Shown here: positions 34,124 to 46,066 of the stretch, one piece after another | Position numbering within the stretch: position 1 is the stretch's first letter | Layout of the letters: each line of letters starts with the position of its first letter | Assembly (NCBI GenBank): GCA_026182355.1 | Contig: JAPFBL010000570.1 | Location: 1 to 64,000, forward strand | Direction: 5' to 3' | DNA: 64,000 nucleotides | From: Hermatobates lingyangjiaoensis | Lineage: Eukaryota; Arthropoda; Insecta; Hemiptera; Hermatobatidae | Position numbers and translations under genes: made by a program | Notes under the pieces: model-generated | Databases searched by the model: none | Told to the model about the DNA's origin: nothing | The model's input: only the letters and a program-made list of their open reading frames with translations

Positions 34124-34378
34124 CAGATTCAATAATATATCGACCGTTTGATAGAATAGGTATCGTTATTTGTAATGTTATCTTATTAGTCTAGTCGAAG
34201 GTTTTGTCCAGTTAACATTGTTGTTCCTTTAAATAATGTAAATTTCATTTTCTTAGTTAAAAAATGTTTTACTTCTGCCTATGAAAAAGGTTTTAAATAA
34301 AACCGAAACGTTGGCAACGAGAGTTTGTTTTTTTATCCTGGAAAATTGACCGAACCCCGATTAGAGAACACAGCTATA
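34090..34378 (+). mobile_element. family G hammerhead-like repeat, plus strand
   Basis: Follows a TA run (34094-34122). Motif at 34279-34315: CTATGAAAAA-GGTTTT-AAAT-AAAACC-GAA-ACGT-T. The first box is not CTGANGA. Helix II is a perfect 6-bp stem. Confidence 0.5.
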
Positions 34379-34379
34379 T

Positions 34380-34735
34380 ATATAACAAACACTTTTTCTT
34401 TTTCTCGGAGTTTGGTCAGGTTAAATATATGGAATCACCTTTTTGCCAACGTTTCGTCTTTATTTTAAGACATCCTCAGGGCTATAAACTAACAAAAAAA
34501 CAATAAACAATGGACATTTGTCATTTCTACTTTAGAACCATCATAACAAATTGAAAAAATTGTTATGATGGTTCTAAAGTAGAAATGACAAATGTCCATT
34601 GTTTATTGTTTTTTTTTTGTTAGTTTATAGCCCTGAGGATGTCTTAAAATAAAGACGAAACGTTAGTAAAAAGGTGATTCCATATATTTACCCTGACCAA
34701 ACTCTGAGAAAAAGAAAAAGTGTTTGTTAATATTT
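34380..34735. mobile_element. family F inverted pair with two ribozymes
   Basis: Minus motif at 34479-34445 and plus motif at 34632-34664, both CTGAGGA-T-GTCTT...AAGAC-GAA-ACGT-T. Arms of about 165 bp (34390-34557 and 34560-34725) are almost perfectly complementary. Confidence 0.8.
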
Positions 34736-34754
34736 TGTGGTCAAGAAAACAGTA

Positions 34755-34915
34755 CCGTATTATATATATATATATACGAGTTCGAGATTAACAAAGAGCA
34801 GCACACAAAGTAGGGAAACACACTTACAGACTCAAATTTTCGGGTAATCCGTCTTCATGAGAAAAGAGAATGGGAGACCAAGCACGTTGTAGGCGCAACG
34901 GCAAGTAACCAACCC
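34755..34915 (-). mobile_element. family A1 hammerhead repeat, minus strand
   Basis: Motif at 34857-34832; the core has an A insert at its first base (CATGAAGA). TA run at 34759-34775. Confidence 0.6.
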
Positions 34916-35086
34916 GGCAACCGCCAGCGCTGTCAACCGTACCCGGTCTTAAAGTATAGAATTAGGAGAAGATATAAACAGAAACTCAGATAAGCAGTAC
35001 TGGTTAGGTAAAACTATAAATAGGTGAAAAATTATAAACAATATAAGGTAAAAACAAACTATAAAAATCTGGAGTGGCCTACACTC

Positions 35087-36702
35087 TACTTTACTATAAG
35101 TAACCCAATGTCAAATTTCTTGAGTATATAAAACATAACGTATCATTTAAGCACAACATAAATATCTAAATGGGATATAATTATTAGCATTGCATTCGTG
35201 AGTTAGTACAGATAGTGATTGAAGGACATATCAATTTATAAGCTTATTTTTGTACATCACAAATAATTTATTATTTGCAAATAATTTCATTAGTATAACT
35301 ACAGCAGTAATAACATTTTTGAAAAACCAATTTGAACATTTCTTGAAACGAAATATTATCCTACAAGAGAACATGGCTATTGTTCAAATAGTCAGTAGAT
35401 TTCTTACATCGTTTACTTGACATCCTTCTACATTGAATATTAAAGTAAAATTTTCAAATTTGAAACAGTAAAATACCCTTTTTTTCTCTGAAAAACATCT
35501 TAAACAGCGAAGAAAATGTTGTTTTAAGGTGATTTGTTAATTAAAGATGTACGATAATTACATTTATTAATCTCTAAACGAAAGATTTATATTTTGAATT
35601 ATCTTTTACATTTTTGGTTTTTAACAGAATTATTATACTGGGAATTTTATGGCTTCTTAGTATTTAATAAGATCATTTTCCTTCCCCTTTGTCAAATAAC
35701 ATATATACGAATTTTTTTTTAATGAGTGTTATCATTTACCTTCACAATATTATTCCTCTTACATCTCTTATAAGTCAATAATATATTTTCATTTTTCCAT
35801 TAGAAACATCAATTTTATCTCGGTGGATTCGCTCAAAAAATTTCTAAGTAAATGTAAACAATGTAAAAAAATACAAAAAATTCGACAAGTATAGCAGGTG
35901 ATCTCTTAGTCTAGAATAAACAAACTTTTTTTATATCGTTATTGCTCTTTCACGTAATTGAAACTTCATGAATTTTTTTTTGTGAATTGCTAATTTTTTG
36001 TTCCATTTTTGGTCAAATTTTCATTTTTTTTTAACGAGCCGTTTAGCGTCAAAAAATCATTTTCTGAAAACACAAATCGTACTGTAACGCCCCTTTAGCG
36101 AAAGTAATTTCAAAAAAAAATATCTCAACTCATTTGCCATATAATGTTCTATTTGTTGGCATAGTTTCATTCTTGTCCGTCAAACAGTATGGCTTGTATC
36201 GCTCTCACAAGGTTTGAGATTGAATTATAAGTCAAAATTTTTACATTTTATTGAAAAAAAAATATTTCCTGTTGTCTTAAAATTCTGAATATATTTTTCG
36301 TTTGTTGCATTTGTAACTTCAAAGATAATGTCAAAATTTCAAAACTCTAGGGTTATCAGTTTAGGAGAAATAAATGTTTTAAAAAAAACAGTTTTTGGCA
36401 AAAAAAGTGACTTTCCCATCATGCATAATTCTTCGCAAACATTAGGGATCTTCGTCTAAATGGGGCCCATTTTTGTGTAAAATATCAACTTGATCCATCA
36501 AAGATTCTGGACCGTAGCGTGGTAAAAGCAATGCTAACACACTCACCCACCCACCCACCCACCCACCCACCCACCCACACACACACAGACATCATCGTAA
36601 AAACCTCATAAAACGACTTCTGGGACCTCAAAACATGTAATTCCGTCAAAATCTCGAGATCGAATTTTTTCACGATCACTATACTTTACTTATAGTAAAG
36701 TA
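35087..36702. mobile_element. family J element, 1.6 kb, inverted ends
   Basis: The left end TACTTTACTATAAGTAA (35087-35103) and right end TTACTTATAGTAAAGTA (36686-36702) are exact inverted repeats. Interior has no ORF. Partial relatives: 4560-4790, 20585-21640, 43500-43705. Best read as a non-autonomous DNA element, class unknown. Confidence 0.55.
36540..36592. repeat. (CCCA)n / (CA)n microsatellite
   Basis: About eight CCCA units then a short CA run, inside family J. Confidence 0.9.
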
Positions 36703-36865
36703 AAAAACAAAAATAATGATAGAGAAAAGAAGAAAAAAAATAAATAAATAAATAAAAATAAATACAATACAAAAAACTTGCATTGGTTGTTTTAGTAAAT
36801 AAAAGATAGAGACTGAATAAAAGGGTAAGTATGGGAAGCTAGTTAAGAATAAGAATTTAGAAAGT

Positions 36866-36866
<1 letters not shown>

Positions 36867-36917
<51 letters not shown>

Positions 36918-37195
36918 TCAATATAGAAAAAGAAACATAGAGAAATCAAACGACCACACTTACAGTCTCTAATTTTCGGTTTGAATCACTGTTTCAGAGA
37001 AGGTTGGAGATGGTTGGTCTCTGAACCAGTGCGCTCGGTTTCCCTCTCTTATCTTTCCTGAAGACGGTTCAAACCAAAAATTAGAAACTGTAAGTGTGTT
37101 ATTTTGATTTTTCTATGTTTTTTTCCATATTGAACTATATTTGTCCGTTTTGTATCGTATTTCCAACGAAAAAGTGTATATATATATATATATAG
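36867..37195. mobile_element. family A2 inverted pair
   Basis: Plus motif at 37059-37084 (CTGAAGA-C-GGTTCAAACC-AAAAATTAG, GAA changed to AAA). The minus copy is truncated at 36972-36990. TA runs at 36868-36914 and 37177-37193. Confidence 0.65.
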
Positions 37196-37995
37196 CGGAT
37201 TGCCTGGCATGAATCCCAGCTTTGTTTAGATTGGAGTAAGGCATGGTCAAAACATAGCATGTTTACTGTTAGTACTGATAAGGAATGATGGTCATGGTCC
37301 AAGAAACTGGAAATTCTTGCTTATAACTGTCCCTGGAAGAAATCTAAGCCACCATGCACATGTGTGCAAGCGACTTATATTCAAACAAAGCATATAAAGG
37401 GCTTAACGCTTTTAGACCAGCGCAAGAGGACAGAAGTATGACTCACGGTTGATTCAGCATAAATTTAGCCATATTATCACAGGCACCCTCTGCACCAAAT
37501 AGTGTCACCCATCCAAATCATAATCACTTTCAATATTGCTTACCTTCGGGTTGTATTCAATATGACAATGGCTGCTAGGATGTGAATCTGAGTAGATCAT
37601 AAATTAAAAACTCATCTCGTATAACAGAATGAGGCCCGACTACAACCAAAATAGATTATAGATCACAAATAAGCCGTGTTTTTCTCCATAGAACATCATC
37701 AAAGACTAATAAAGTGGGTTAGTTAGATCACCATAAATAAATAAAATTTAATCTAATAAAAAGCGATTAAATTCATTGAGCAACATGAGATGTTTTCAAT
37801 TAAGACAAATGTACTAAGGCAGCAATAATGGAATTATTATTATTATTATTATTCAAACGTATGTTATTGATTTTCCGTAGTCGTACCCGAATAACAGATG
37901 TAACCTGAAGAAGAACACGCAAGTGTTTAAAACAAGCTGTTTTTGTTTTCGATATAAACTTATTTGCTTAGATACGATTATTGTTAATATTATTA
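37195..37995. other. no gene; one degraded ribozyme trace
   Basis: At 37914-37947: CTGAAGA-A-GAACAC-GCA-AGTGTT-TAAAAC, a family C-like hammerhead with GAAA lost. (ATT)n at 37833-37851. Nothing else definable. Confidence 0.45.
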
Positions 37996-38170
37996 GCATG
38001 AGAAACCGTCATACCTCGTAAGATGATCCTGGAATGTTGTTCATCTTCGATTGCAACTAACCTACTCCGAGTAGAAGTAGGTTGGTTGCGATCGAAGATG
38101 GACAAAGTCCGAAAGCGCACCAACAATTCCAGGATCATATTACAAGATACGACGGTTTCTTATACTAATA
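37995..38170. mobile_element. family L inverted pair
   Basis: Outer arms GAAACCGTCATACCTCGTAA / GACGGTTTC bound the pair. The plus motif at 38090-38118 is TCGAAGA-T-GGAC-AAA-GTCC-GAA-AGCGC. The inner minus segment (38040-38058) holds the opposing core start. Confidence 0.6.
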
Positions 38171-38368
38171 ATGTAAATCATAATAACTTCAGTGGTATTA
38201 ACAATATGCATGTCTTACTGTTAAGTTTTATAGAGTGAAGCCCTTATAGTTTCTCTATAATATTATTGAAGACTAAAGTCTGAACATGTGGGTGTAGGAT
38301 TTGATCTGCCTCTTGTAATAAAATTAAGGTACCCTCTAGCCTAGGCGTGAGGAACCAGCGTACTTAAG
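38170..38368. other. no gene recognised
   Basis: Short spacer with no supported feature. Confidence 0.35.
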
Positions 38369-38582
38369 GCCGCATGTGAATTATGAAGTTTGGCCTTTTG
38401 AATTATGAAGTTTGGCCTTTTGAACATGAAGTTTGAACCTTTGAATTATGAAGTTTGGCCTTTTGAATTATGAAATCTGGCCTTTTGAACATGAAGTTTG
38501 GCCCTTTGAATTATGAAGTTTGGCCTTTTGAATTATGAAATTTGGCCTTTTGAACATAAAGTTTGGCCTTTTGTGGTTTTTT
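38368..38582. repeat. 20-23-bp minisatellite, about 9 units
   Basis: Units alternate GAATTATGAAGTTTGGCCTT TT and GAACATGAAGTTTGGCCTTT. Confidence 0.9.
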
Positions 38583-38644
38583 GAAAAAAATGTTTAAAAT
38601 ATAAATAATACAATTCTAGTAATGAAGATAAAAAGTTCTTAGTT

Positions 38645-38910
38645 GTGCAATCCGTAATCGTGTGGAATTTACTGATTCTGAGGTATAATGGATAAACAAA
38701 CAAAATTCTCTACACAAATGAAGTTTTATTCAACGCGTTTCGAACACTTTGTCAGTTCACTGTACTGATCAACCTTGGTTTCACTGGACCAACCCGTCAG
38801 CACCACATCCTTGGTGTCTTCCTGATGATGAACACAAAGTTTTCGAAACGCGTTGAATAAAACTTCATTTGTGTGGGGACTTTTGTTTGTTTATCCACTA
38901 TATCTCAGAT
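38645..38910. mobile_element. family C inverted pair
   Basis: Plus motif at 38822-38855: CTGATGA-T-GAACAC-AAAG-TTTTC-GAA-ACGCGT-T. The minus arm (38700-38760) keeps AACGCGTTTCGAACACTTTG, then breaks off. Outer arm phrases AAATGAAGTTTTATTCAAC and its complement confirm the inversion. Confidence 0.7.
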
Positions 38911-39620
38911 TAAAAAATTCTGGCATTTAGGAAGAAGACTATTCATCACTCATTACTTGAAAAGTCTGAGCTTTTAGAAATTATTTTCCTGAGTTAACAA
39001 AGGCAATGATGACACTGCTGAATCTTTTAAAAGATGCGAAACAGTTTTAGATCTTTGATCGAGTAATATAATGATAGATTGTACAAAAAATTTGCGTATC
39101 CATTCGTGTGTGCCTTTTGGGGGAGGATTTTGTGGATGGTGAACATTTTGGGACAGCTCGAACATTAGCCCTTTGTGACTACACAATTAAGATTGATGGC
39201 CTTTACTCCAAGAAAAGTTCCCCAGCCGTGCTCTAATCCCTTTGTAGTGTGCAAGCTGCTCAGACTATGGTGCCATTTACGAATAAATGAACAACTGTCT
39301 TTTTTCCTGAAAGAACACGTTCTAAAAACAGACAAAAGATGAATAAGCCAGTGGTGTCTTAACTGCGACGCATCTCCTTTGAGTAAAACGGGAGTGCACT
39401 TTCATTGCCGATCAGGTTCACAGCCATCGCGCCGGGCTATCTTTAGACTGGCGGCTATTTCAAAATCGTCACCAGGCTAAATACAGTAGGTCACGCTGTA
39501 AAGGCAATTATAAATGCAATGGACGTCAGCCGTTTGGCAGACTTCCATGACTATACTGACTCTCTCCACCATGGCGTCATGGCCAATGTCGCCTGATTCA
39601 CAAGTCAGATATTTCTTCCT
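38910..39620. other. no gene; SINE trace and unassigned segment
   Basis: 39160-39210 resembles the SINE tail (TAGCCCTTTGTGACTACACA). 39230-39600 is GC-richer, with readable minus-strand pieces but no named domain. Confidence 0.35.
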
Positions 39621-39644
39621 TTTTTTTTTTTTTTTTTTTTTTTA
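39621..39644. repeat. poly-T run
   Basis: Uninterrupted T tract, possibly the poly-A tail of a minus-strand retroposon covering 39230-39620. Confidence 0.7.
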
Positions 39645-39904
39645 CACAAAACACGTTTATTCTATTATTAACAAAAAAAAAGCGGTGCTTGAGATTTAAT
39701 TGTTTCCTTCAAACATTCATAATGTTTTGTAAACTTATTCATCCAAAACTGAAAGTAATCGTGTGACCATCTATTTATGTTGAGTTCTGAAAATATCAAG
39801 TTTTAATGTCAGATAAGAAAATTGATCACGCCTTCCATCCGAGAGGTCATAAATTGTCATTTCGAGCCTTAAGATGTCAGTTGCTAGTTCAAGATTTCTA
39901 CTTT

Positions 39905-40160
39905 ACTAGGTTAGGTTGCAGTGGCAGTCCCACAAGGAACATGTGACTACACAGTTAAGATTGATTCTCCATTGAAAGTCCCAAATTTGGCCTAAATCAA
40001 ATGTATTTGGTGTACAGGCTTAACCTCCTCTCTGAGGGGCGACGTGCTCAGATTTATTCATCTCCCATGTGAATACATCCAGGGACAGAGTGGGTATTGA
40101 ACCCCGGACCTACCAGTTGAAAGGCGAGCACATTGTCACTGGGCTACTCTGGCTCCTTTC
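39905..40160 (-). mobile_element. SINE, minus copy with internal deletion
   Basis: Tail GGTTAGGTTGCAGTGGCAG at 39909. The GACATCGTAC box is deleted between 40010 and 40020. The head contains ATTGAACCCCGGACC and ends near CCCAGTGACAATG. Confidence 0.8.
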
Positions 40161-40219
40161 TACTTCAGTAAGAAAACAATTAGATCTCACATGGAATCAA
40201 ACCAGCAATGAGAATGGCT

Positions 40220-40615
40220 GCTTTAGCGAATGGATAAAGACAATCACTTCCGCCCCTAGTGGGGCCATGGAATACTGGTAGTTGTTTTAATAGACGCTTT
40301 GGATTTTGATGGGCTACTCAAAATGGGGAAGAATGGATACCTATCTCGTACCCTTATATATTCGAAAGAGAGACCTATGGATCTACCCTGTCTGGAACTT
40401 ACACCGTCCAGGTGGCTTTTAGCCAACGAGAGATTTTAATCTCTCCAATTCTGTCTTACTATGGTACCAGGACGCCAGGGGCCCTGATAGGCCAAAATGA
40501 CTACCATTGCAACCCCTGATTCCGGAGTGACGGGAAATTCCCTCCTCGGAGAGGGACGACCCAACTCCTAATGGTCGTATGGTAGTCCATAAACTGTCAG
40601 CATAGGTAGTGTTGG
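40220..40615 (-). repeat. GC-rich dispersed repeat, second copy
   Basis: Shares CCAAAGCGTCTATTAAAAC and CATGGCCCCACTAGGGGCG (minus strand) with 31615-32060. No domain is recognised. Confidence 0.45.
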
Positions 40616-40739
40616 TCACATAAAACAATCTCTTTAATTTTCTAAGGAACTGAAATGTTAACCTTTGTCCTTAACAACATGAATTCCTCAAATTAAATAG
40701 TCCTCTATACGAAACAAACATACTAATAAACTAAGGGCC

Positions 40740-40802
40740 CAAAGTAGCCCAGTGGCTTGCATGCTCGCCTCTGGAGTGGTGGATATGTGCTTTGATACCT
40801 TC
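40740..40802 (+). mobile_element. SINE head fragment
   Basis: Only the tRNA-like head remains: GTAGCCCAGTGGCTTGCATG then CTTTGATACC. Confidence 0.55.
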
Positions 40803-40986
40803 TTTTCATAATAAAACAATAAACCTAATATTAGCAATTAATACAAAAAATAGCATACAATTACGAATACGGCAAAGGGTAATTCATCTTAGAAATATAT
40901 CATTCGCTATACTTGTCGGATTTATTTTCATTTGTGAGGGACGAACAAATTCCATGGCTTCGTTTTTGTAATAGACTAGATTAAGG

Positions 40987-41682
40987 CAGAGTTTTTCGAA
41001 CTTTTTTCGACGCGGAACCCTTTTTGCTTCAGTAACTTTCCCGCGACCCCCAGATTCAAATGATTTCATACAATCATAATATAAATAATTTCATATGCCT
41101 TTTTAAATAGTATGTATGTATTACAATTAAAAAGGTAATATTACTGCAATGTGTATTTTTCGAATAAAAATTCAAAACTAAAAGATTTTAACTTTCATAT
41201 TTTCCACAAGTGCATAACACATAAAACAGAATTACTAGCAATTTTAACACAGAGATTTGTTTATAATGATTTTTGGTTTTATAGTTGAGAGTTTGATTCT
41301 TAAGTTAGCCCCAGCATTAAGTCTACTTCGGTATTTGGTTTCTACGGCAGTATAAAGGGAAAATTCAGTTTTACGTAAGTAGGTAGTAGGAAATGGCAGC
41401 AATGTGTGAAGTGCTACTTTTGCAATAGTAGAAAATTCAGGAATGAGATAGTTCGAAAAACTGACTAGTGATTCATCTTAAATATGAATAAAATTTTGAC
41501 TACTTCTACTTATGGGTATATGTAGATATAAACATTATTCGGTTTCATGAATCACAAGAAATATAGAATAAATCCATACCCACAAAAAAAAAAAAAATTT
41601 TTAGACAAATGTTTTTCATGGAACCCCAAACAGTCCGTTAAGGAAGCCCTGGATTCCGCGGAACCCACTTGGGGAAGCTCTC
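40987..41682 (+). mobile_element. non-autonomous hAT element, copy 2
   Basis: 696 bp with ends CAGAGTTTTTCGAAC and GGGGAAGCTCTC, flanked by an exact 8-bp duplication GATTAAGG (40979-40986 and 41683-41690). That confirms hAT-type integration. No transposase. Confidence 0.92.
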
Positions 41683-41689
41683 GATTAAG

Positions 41690-42082
41690 GAAAATATCAA
41701 CGGATTGTAAAGAAACAAAAATAAAATTATTTATAGTGTGATAAGATTCATTATTGTGTTGAAGTTAATGAAATTAATGATGAACTCTGAGGGCTCCGTG
41801 ACAAGATAGCGTGACAGCTGTCTAGCAGGCAGTAATGATTAAATATGTTTTTCTCTTGACAAACAAACAAAGGTAGCTCCGATACTATTAATCGGTTTGT
41901 AAGTCAACAACAACTTGACTTACTGCGACTCTTCAAAGGAGAACAATAATCTCTGCATCATGAATTCATTTAAATATTCATTCTTCAGTTAATATACAAT
42001 GAAAATATTTCAAAATTATGAAATTATCAGTATAGCCTATGCGCTTAAGAGATGATACACGCTGTCATACACTAGGAGTCCT
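41690..42082. other. no gene recognised
   Basis: AT-rich spacer before the minisatellite. Confidence 0.4.
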
Positions 42083-42084
42083 TC

Positions 42085-43495
42085 TACAATGTAGTGGATG
42101 ACAAATTTTAGGAGTCACTGAGACTCATAGGAGTTACTCTACCAAGTAGTGGATGTCGACTCCTGGGAGTCACTGAGTCCTAGAAGTTTCTTCACCAAGT
42201 AGTGGATTTTGACTCCTAAGAGTTACTGTGACTCCTAGGAGTCCCTCCATAATGTAGTGGATGTCGGCTCCTGGGAGTCACTGACTCCTAGAAGTTTCTC
42301 CACCAAGTAATGGATGTCGACTCCTAAGTGTTACTGTGACTCCTAGAAGTTTCTCCACTAAGTAGTGGATATCGACTCCTGGGAGTCACTGAAACTCCTA
42401 GGAGTTCCTCCAACAAGTAGTGGATGTCGACTCTTAAGAGTTTCTGTGACTCCTACGAGTTCCTCTACAATGTAGTGTATGTCGACTCCTGGAAGTCACT
42501 GAGACTCCTAGGAGTTCCTCCACCAAGTAGTTGATGTCGACTCCTAAGAGTTACTGTGACTCCTAGGAGTCCCTCCATAATGTAGTGGATGTCGACTCCT
42601 GGGAGTCACTGACTCCTAGAAGTTTCTCCACCAAGTAGTGGATATCGACTCCTAAGAGTTACTGTGACTCCTAGGAGTTCCTCCACCAAGTAGTGGATGT
42701 CGACTCCTGGGAGTCACTGACTCCTAGAAGTTTCTCCACCAAGTAGTGGATGTCGACTCCTAAGAGTTTCTGTGACTCCTACGAGTTCCTCTACAATGTA
42801 GTGTATGTCGACTCCTGGAAGTCACTGAGACTCCTAGGAGTTCCTCCACCAAGTAGTTGATGTCGACTCCTAAGAGTTACTGTGACTCCTAGGAGTCCCT
42901 CCATAATGTAGTGGATGTCGACTCCTGGGAGTCACTGACTCATAGAAGTTTCTCCACCAAGTAATGGATGTCGACTCCTAAGAGTTACTGTGATTCCTAG
43001 GAGTCCCTCCATAATGTAGTGGATGTCGACTCCTGGGAGTCACTGAGACTCATAGGAGTTCCTCTACCAAGTAGTGGATGTCGACTTTTAGGAGTCACTG
43101 AGACTCCTAGGAGTTCCTCCACCAAGTAGTGGATGTCGACTCCTAAGAGTTACTGTGACTCCTACGGTCCCTCCACAATGTAGTGGATGTCGACTTTTAG
43201 GAGTCACTGAGACTCCTAGGAGTTCCTCCACCAAGTAGTGGATGTCGACTCCTAAGAGTTACTGTGACTCCTACGAGTCCCTCTACAATGTAGTGTATGT
43301 CGACTCCTGGGAGTTACTGAGGCTGCTAGGAGTTCCTCTACCAAGTAGTGGATGTCGACTCTAAGAGTTACTGTGACTCCTACGAGTCCCTCTACAATGT
43401 AGTGCATGTCGACTCCTGAGAGTCACTGAGACTCCTAAGGCTTCCTCCACCAAGTGGTGGATGTTGACTCCTAAGAGCTACTGTGACTCCTTAGT
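42085..43495. repeat. ~55-bp minisatellite with palindromic core, about 26 units
   Basis: The unit contains GACTCCTAGGAGTTCCTCCA, CCAAGTAGTGGATGTCGACT and CCTAAGAGTTACTGT. GACTCCTAGGAGTC is fully self-complementary, and GACTCCTGGGAGTC/GACTCCTAAGAGTT are near-palindromes. Alternating unit types indicate a roughly 110-bp higher-order unit. Confidence 0.95.
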
Positions 43496-43499
43496 CATT

Positions 43500-43705
43500 T
43501 TTTTTAATTCTGAATAATGTTCTACATTTTTGATCTTTTATCAAATTATTATACTGGGAATTTCATGACATGCTAGAGTTTTTTAAAAACTCACTTTTTT
43601 TTCCCTTTGTCAAAAATCATAAAAAGCCAATTTACTCTGAGGGAATGTTATTAGATCGAATTTTTTCACGATCACTATACTTTGGTTATAGTAAAGTAAA
43701 AATTA
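43500..43705 (+). repeat. family J right-end fragment
   Basis: ATTATTATACTGGGAATTTC matches 35630-35650, and the end TTTTTTCACGATCACTATAC matches 36665-36684. Confidence 0.65.
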
Positions 43706-43990
43706 GTGTAATTTGAAACACCGAAAAGAGCAATAAATCTATAAAAACTGTATATTCATCCTGGATAAATTGTTCACCTCGTATACTTTTTGGATTTGTT
43801 TACATTAAAAGAAAAGGAAAACATTTGAGAATCATTTTCATCTCGGATATGGCTCTAGGAAACAGTTGAAAAATGTTTGAAGAGGGAAGGATTTTATCTA
43901 ATTGTAATACATAACGATATCGTTATTCAGGAAGACAGAAAAACCAGTCAAGTAGCAACTTTCTGCAAATTATTGTTCCAAGTATCGACC
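43705..43990. other. no gene recognised
   Basis: AT-rich spacer. Confidence 0.35.
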
Positions 43991-44215
43991 GTAGAATAGA
44001 AACAAAAATAAAGATTATCGGAACCCGGACAGTTCTTCGGGTTCAAATTAAACGCTCAATGCCAACGTTTTGGTTGTTATTTAAAACCTTTTTAAAGTAT
44101 AAAACTTGAAACAGAAAAACTAACTATTACATTAGAAATTATTTTACAAAGAAAACTAGTCTGTGGATTTCAACAGCAACTGTCTAGTTAGAATGAACAC
44201 GTAACAATAAATTAG
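43990..44215 (-). mobile_element. family G hammerhead-like repeat, degraded
   Basis: Minus strand near 44094-44058: AAAGGTTTTAAATAACAACC-AAAACGTTGGC. Flank AAAGATTATCGGAACCCGG resembles 14195-14212. Confidence 0.45.
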
Positions 44216-44224
44216 TGGTTCTTA

Positions 44225-44720
44225 CGATATAACAGTTTTAAAAGTAATATATTAAAAATCATAATATAGATTTGCTAACTCAATCTCCTATTAAAAGCTA
44301 GAAATGAGACGCCATATTACAGATTATTAAAAAATATACATATATTTTAAAAATAAAATGTTCTTATAATATAACAGTTTTAAAAGTAATATATTAGAAA
44401 CAATAAAATAGATTTGCTAAATCAATCTCTTATTAAAAGTTAGAAATCAGACGCCATATTACAGATTATTAAAATATATATATATATTTTTTAATATATT
44501 ACTAATGTAATATATTAGAATCCATAATGTGTCTGTAATATGGCGTCTGATTTCTAACTTTTAATAAGAGATTGATTTAGAAAATCTATTTTGTTATTTC
44601 TAATATATTACTTTTAAAACTGTTATATCATAAGAACAACCTTTTATTTTTAAAATATATATATATATTTTTTAATATATTACTAATATAATATATTAGA
44701 ATCCATAATATAAATTTCCT
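44225..44720. repeat. three-copy repeat forming a ~130-bp-arm palindrome
   Basis: Copy 1 (about 44228-44345) and copy 2 (44346-44475) are direct. Copy 3 (44531-44662) is inverted relative to copy 2. Shared phrases include CAGACGCCATATTACAGATT and its complement. The loop is TA-rich. No ribozyme core is seen. Confidence 0.8.
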
Positions 44721-45135
44721 AAAACAAACTCCCATTAAAAGTTAGGAAGTAGACTCAACATTACAGAATATTTAAAAATATAAATATTTGGAGAATAGAT
44801 TTGTGTATATTGTGATAAAATAGTTTGAAAAGTAATATATTAGATTCATGATGGAGATTTTAAAACATTAAACATTTTAAAAGTTGTAAATTAGATTCTA
44901 GATTACAGCTAATTAAAAAAAAAAGTATATAATTCAAAATTAAATATGCGGTTCATATTTATAACAGCTTTAAAAGTAATAGATGAGAATTCAATAATTC
45001 TGAATACATTAGAGGAGATTGTAGACTAGCACATTCTGTAAATTACAATCGTTACATACTAGCATCATGACTTCCGACTTACAATCAATTATACAAAGAA
45101 TAAAAGAAAATTACAGAATATCCAGATGAACTACT
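44720..45135. other. no gene; AT-rich
   Basis: Very AT-rich, with further faint resemblance to the preceding repeat. Confidence 0.35.
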
Positions 45136-46066
45136 TGTAGAACTCAAATATGAAAATATGCTTCAATTAGAATCACTAATAAATATTCATTGTAAAATAA
45201 GCCATGATCACATAACTGTCTTTTGGGATGTGCCTCTATATTCAACAAATACATACACATATTTTAAAATAATTCCAATTCTATCTAAGGCAGAAGACAC
45301 ATTTGTTTCAATAATAACTGAAAATAGATGTTTTTTGAAAAACCAAGACAGTTTTATATTAGCATTGGAGGGTAAGTGCTCAGGATGAGAGACCTATTTA
45401 TGTGAAATATTATTATATTTATATAATAATGTGCAGCATATAAGAAACTGCAAAAATGAAATATTAACTTCTAGAAAAACAACCTTATGTAAATATGTAA
45501 ATGTCAACATAGATGAGAATAAAATAATGTATATTGAACAAATTAACCATTAATTAGTAATATTGAAGGAGTCTGAACAAATATCTAGAGAAACTATAGA
45601 AGACATAGAATCTAAACTTTTAAAAGGGATTTTCTTAATAAAGGCAGGAAACTCAACGATAAAATAGAGAGAAAGAAATTTACAATTTATTTCAAAAACT
45701 TCTGATGATCGTGCTAACACAATACGAGAAACTTTACTAGATATCCCAGAGAAAGTATTTATTGTTAATAAACAAAAACAAAGTAAAAAAATAAGTATAA
45801 AAAAGGAGTATTAAATAAAATAAACTAAAAATTAAAGACAGACACAATCGAGCCTGAATATTCTAACACTCGTAGTTAAATTCACTTGCCTAGTGTTAAA
45901 AGACCTAGAAAATTAGTTTACAATTTTGAAAATACTGTTTCAGAGTAATCGTCTCAACTGGACAAGAGAGACTCATCAAAAACATAACACATAATGCAGG
46001 AATATTACCCGTGAACCTTGGAAAAGCAAAAATTAAAATAACTTCTCACACTCTCATATACTATTA

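Noticed and set aside
34279..34315. Calling family G active hammerheads
   Set aside because: Helices II and III fit, but the first box is CTATGAA instead of CTGANGA in all three copies, so listed only as hammerhead-like.
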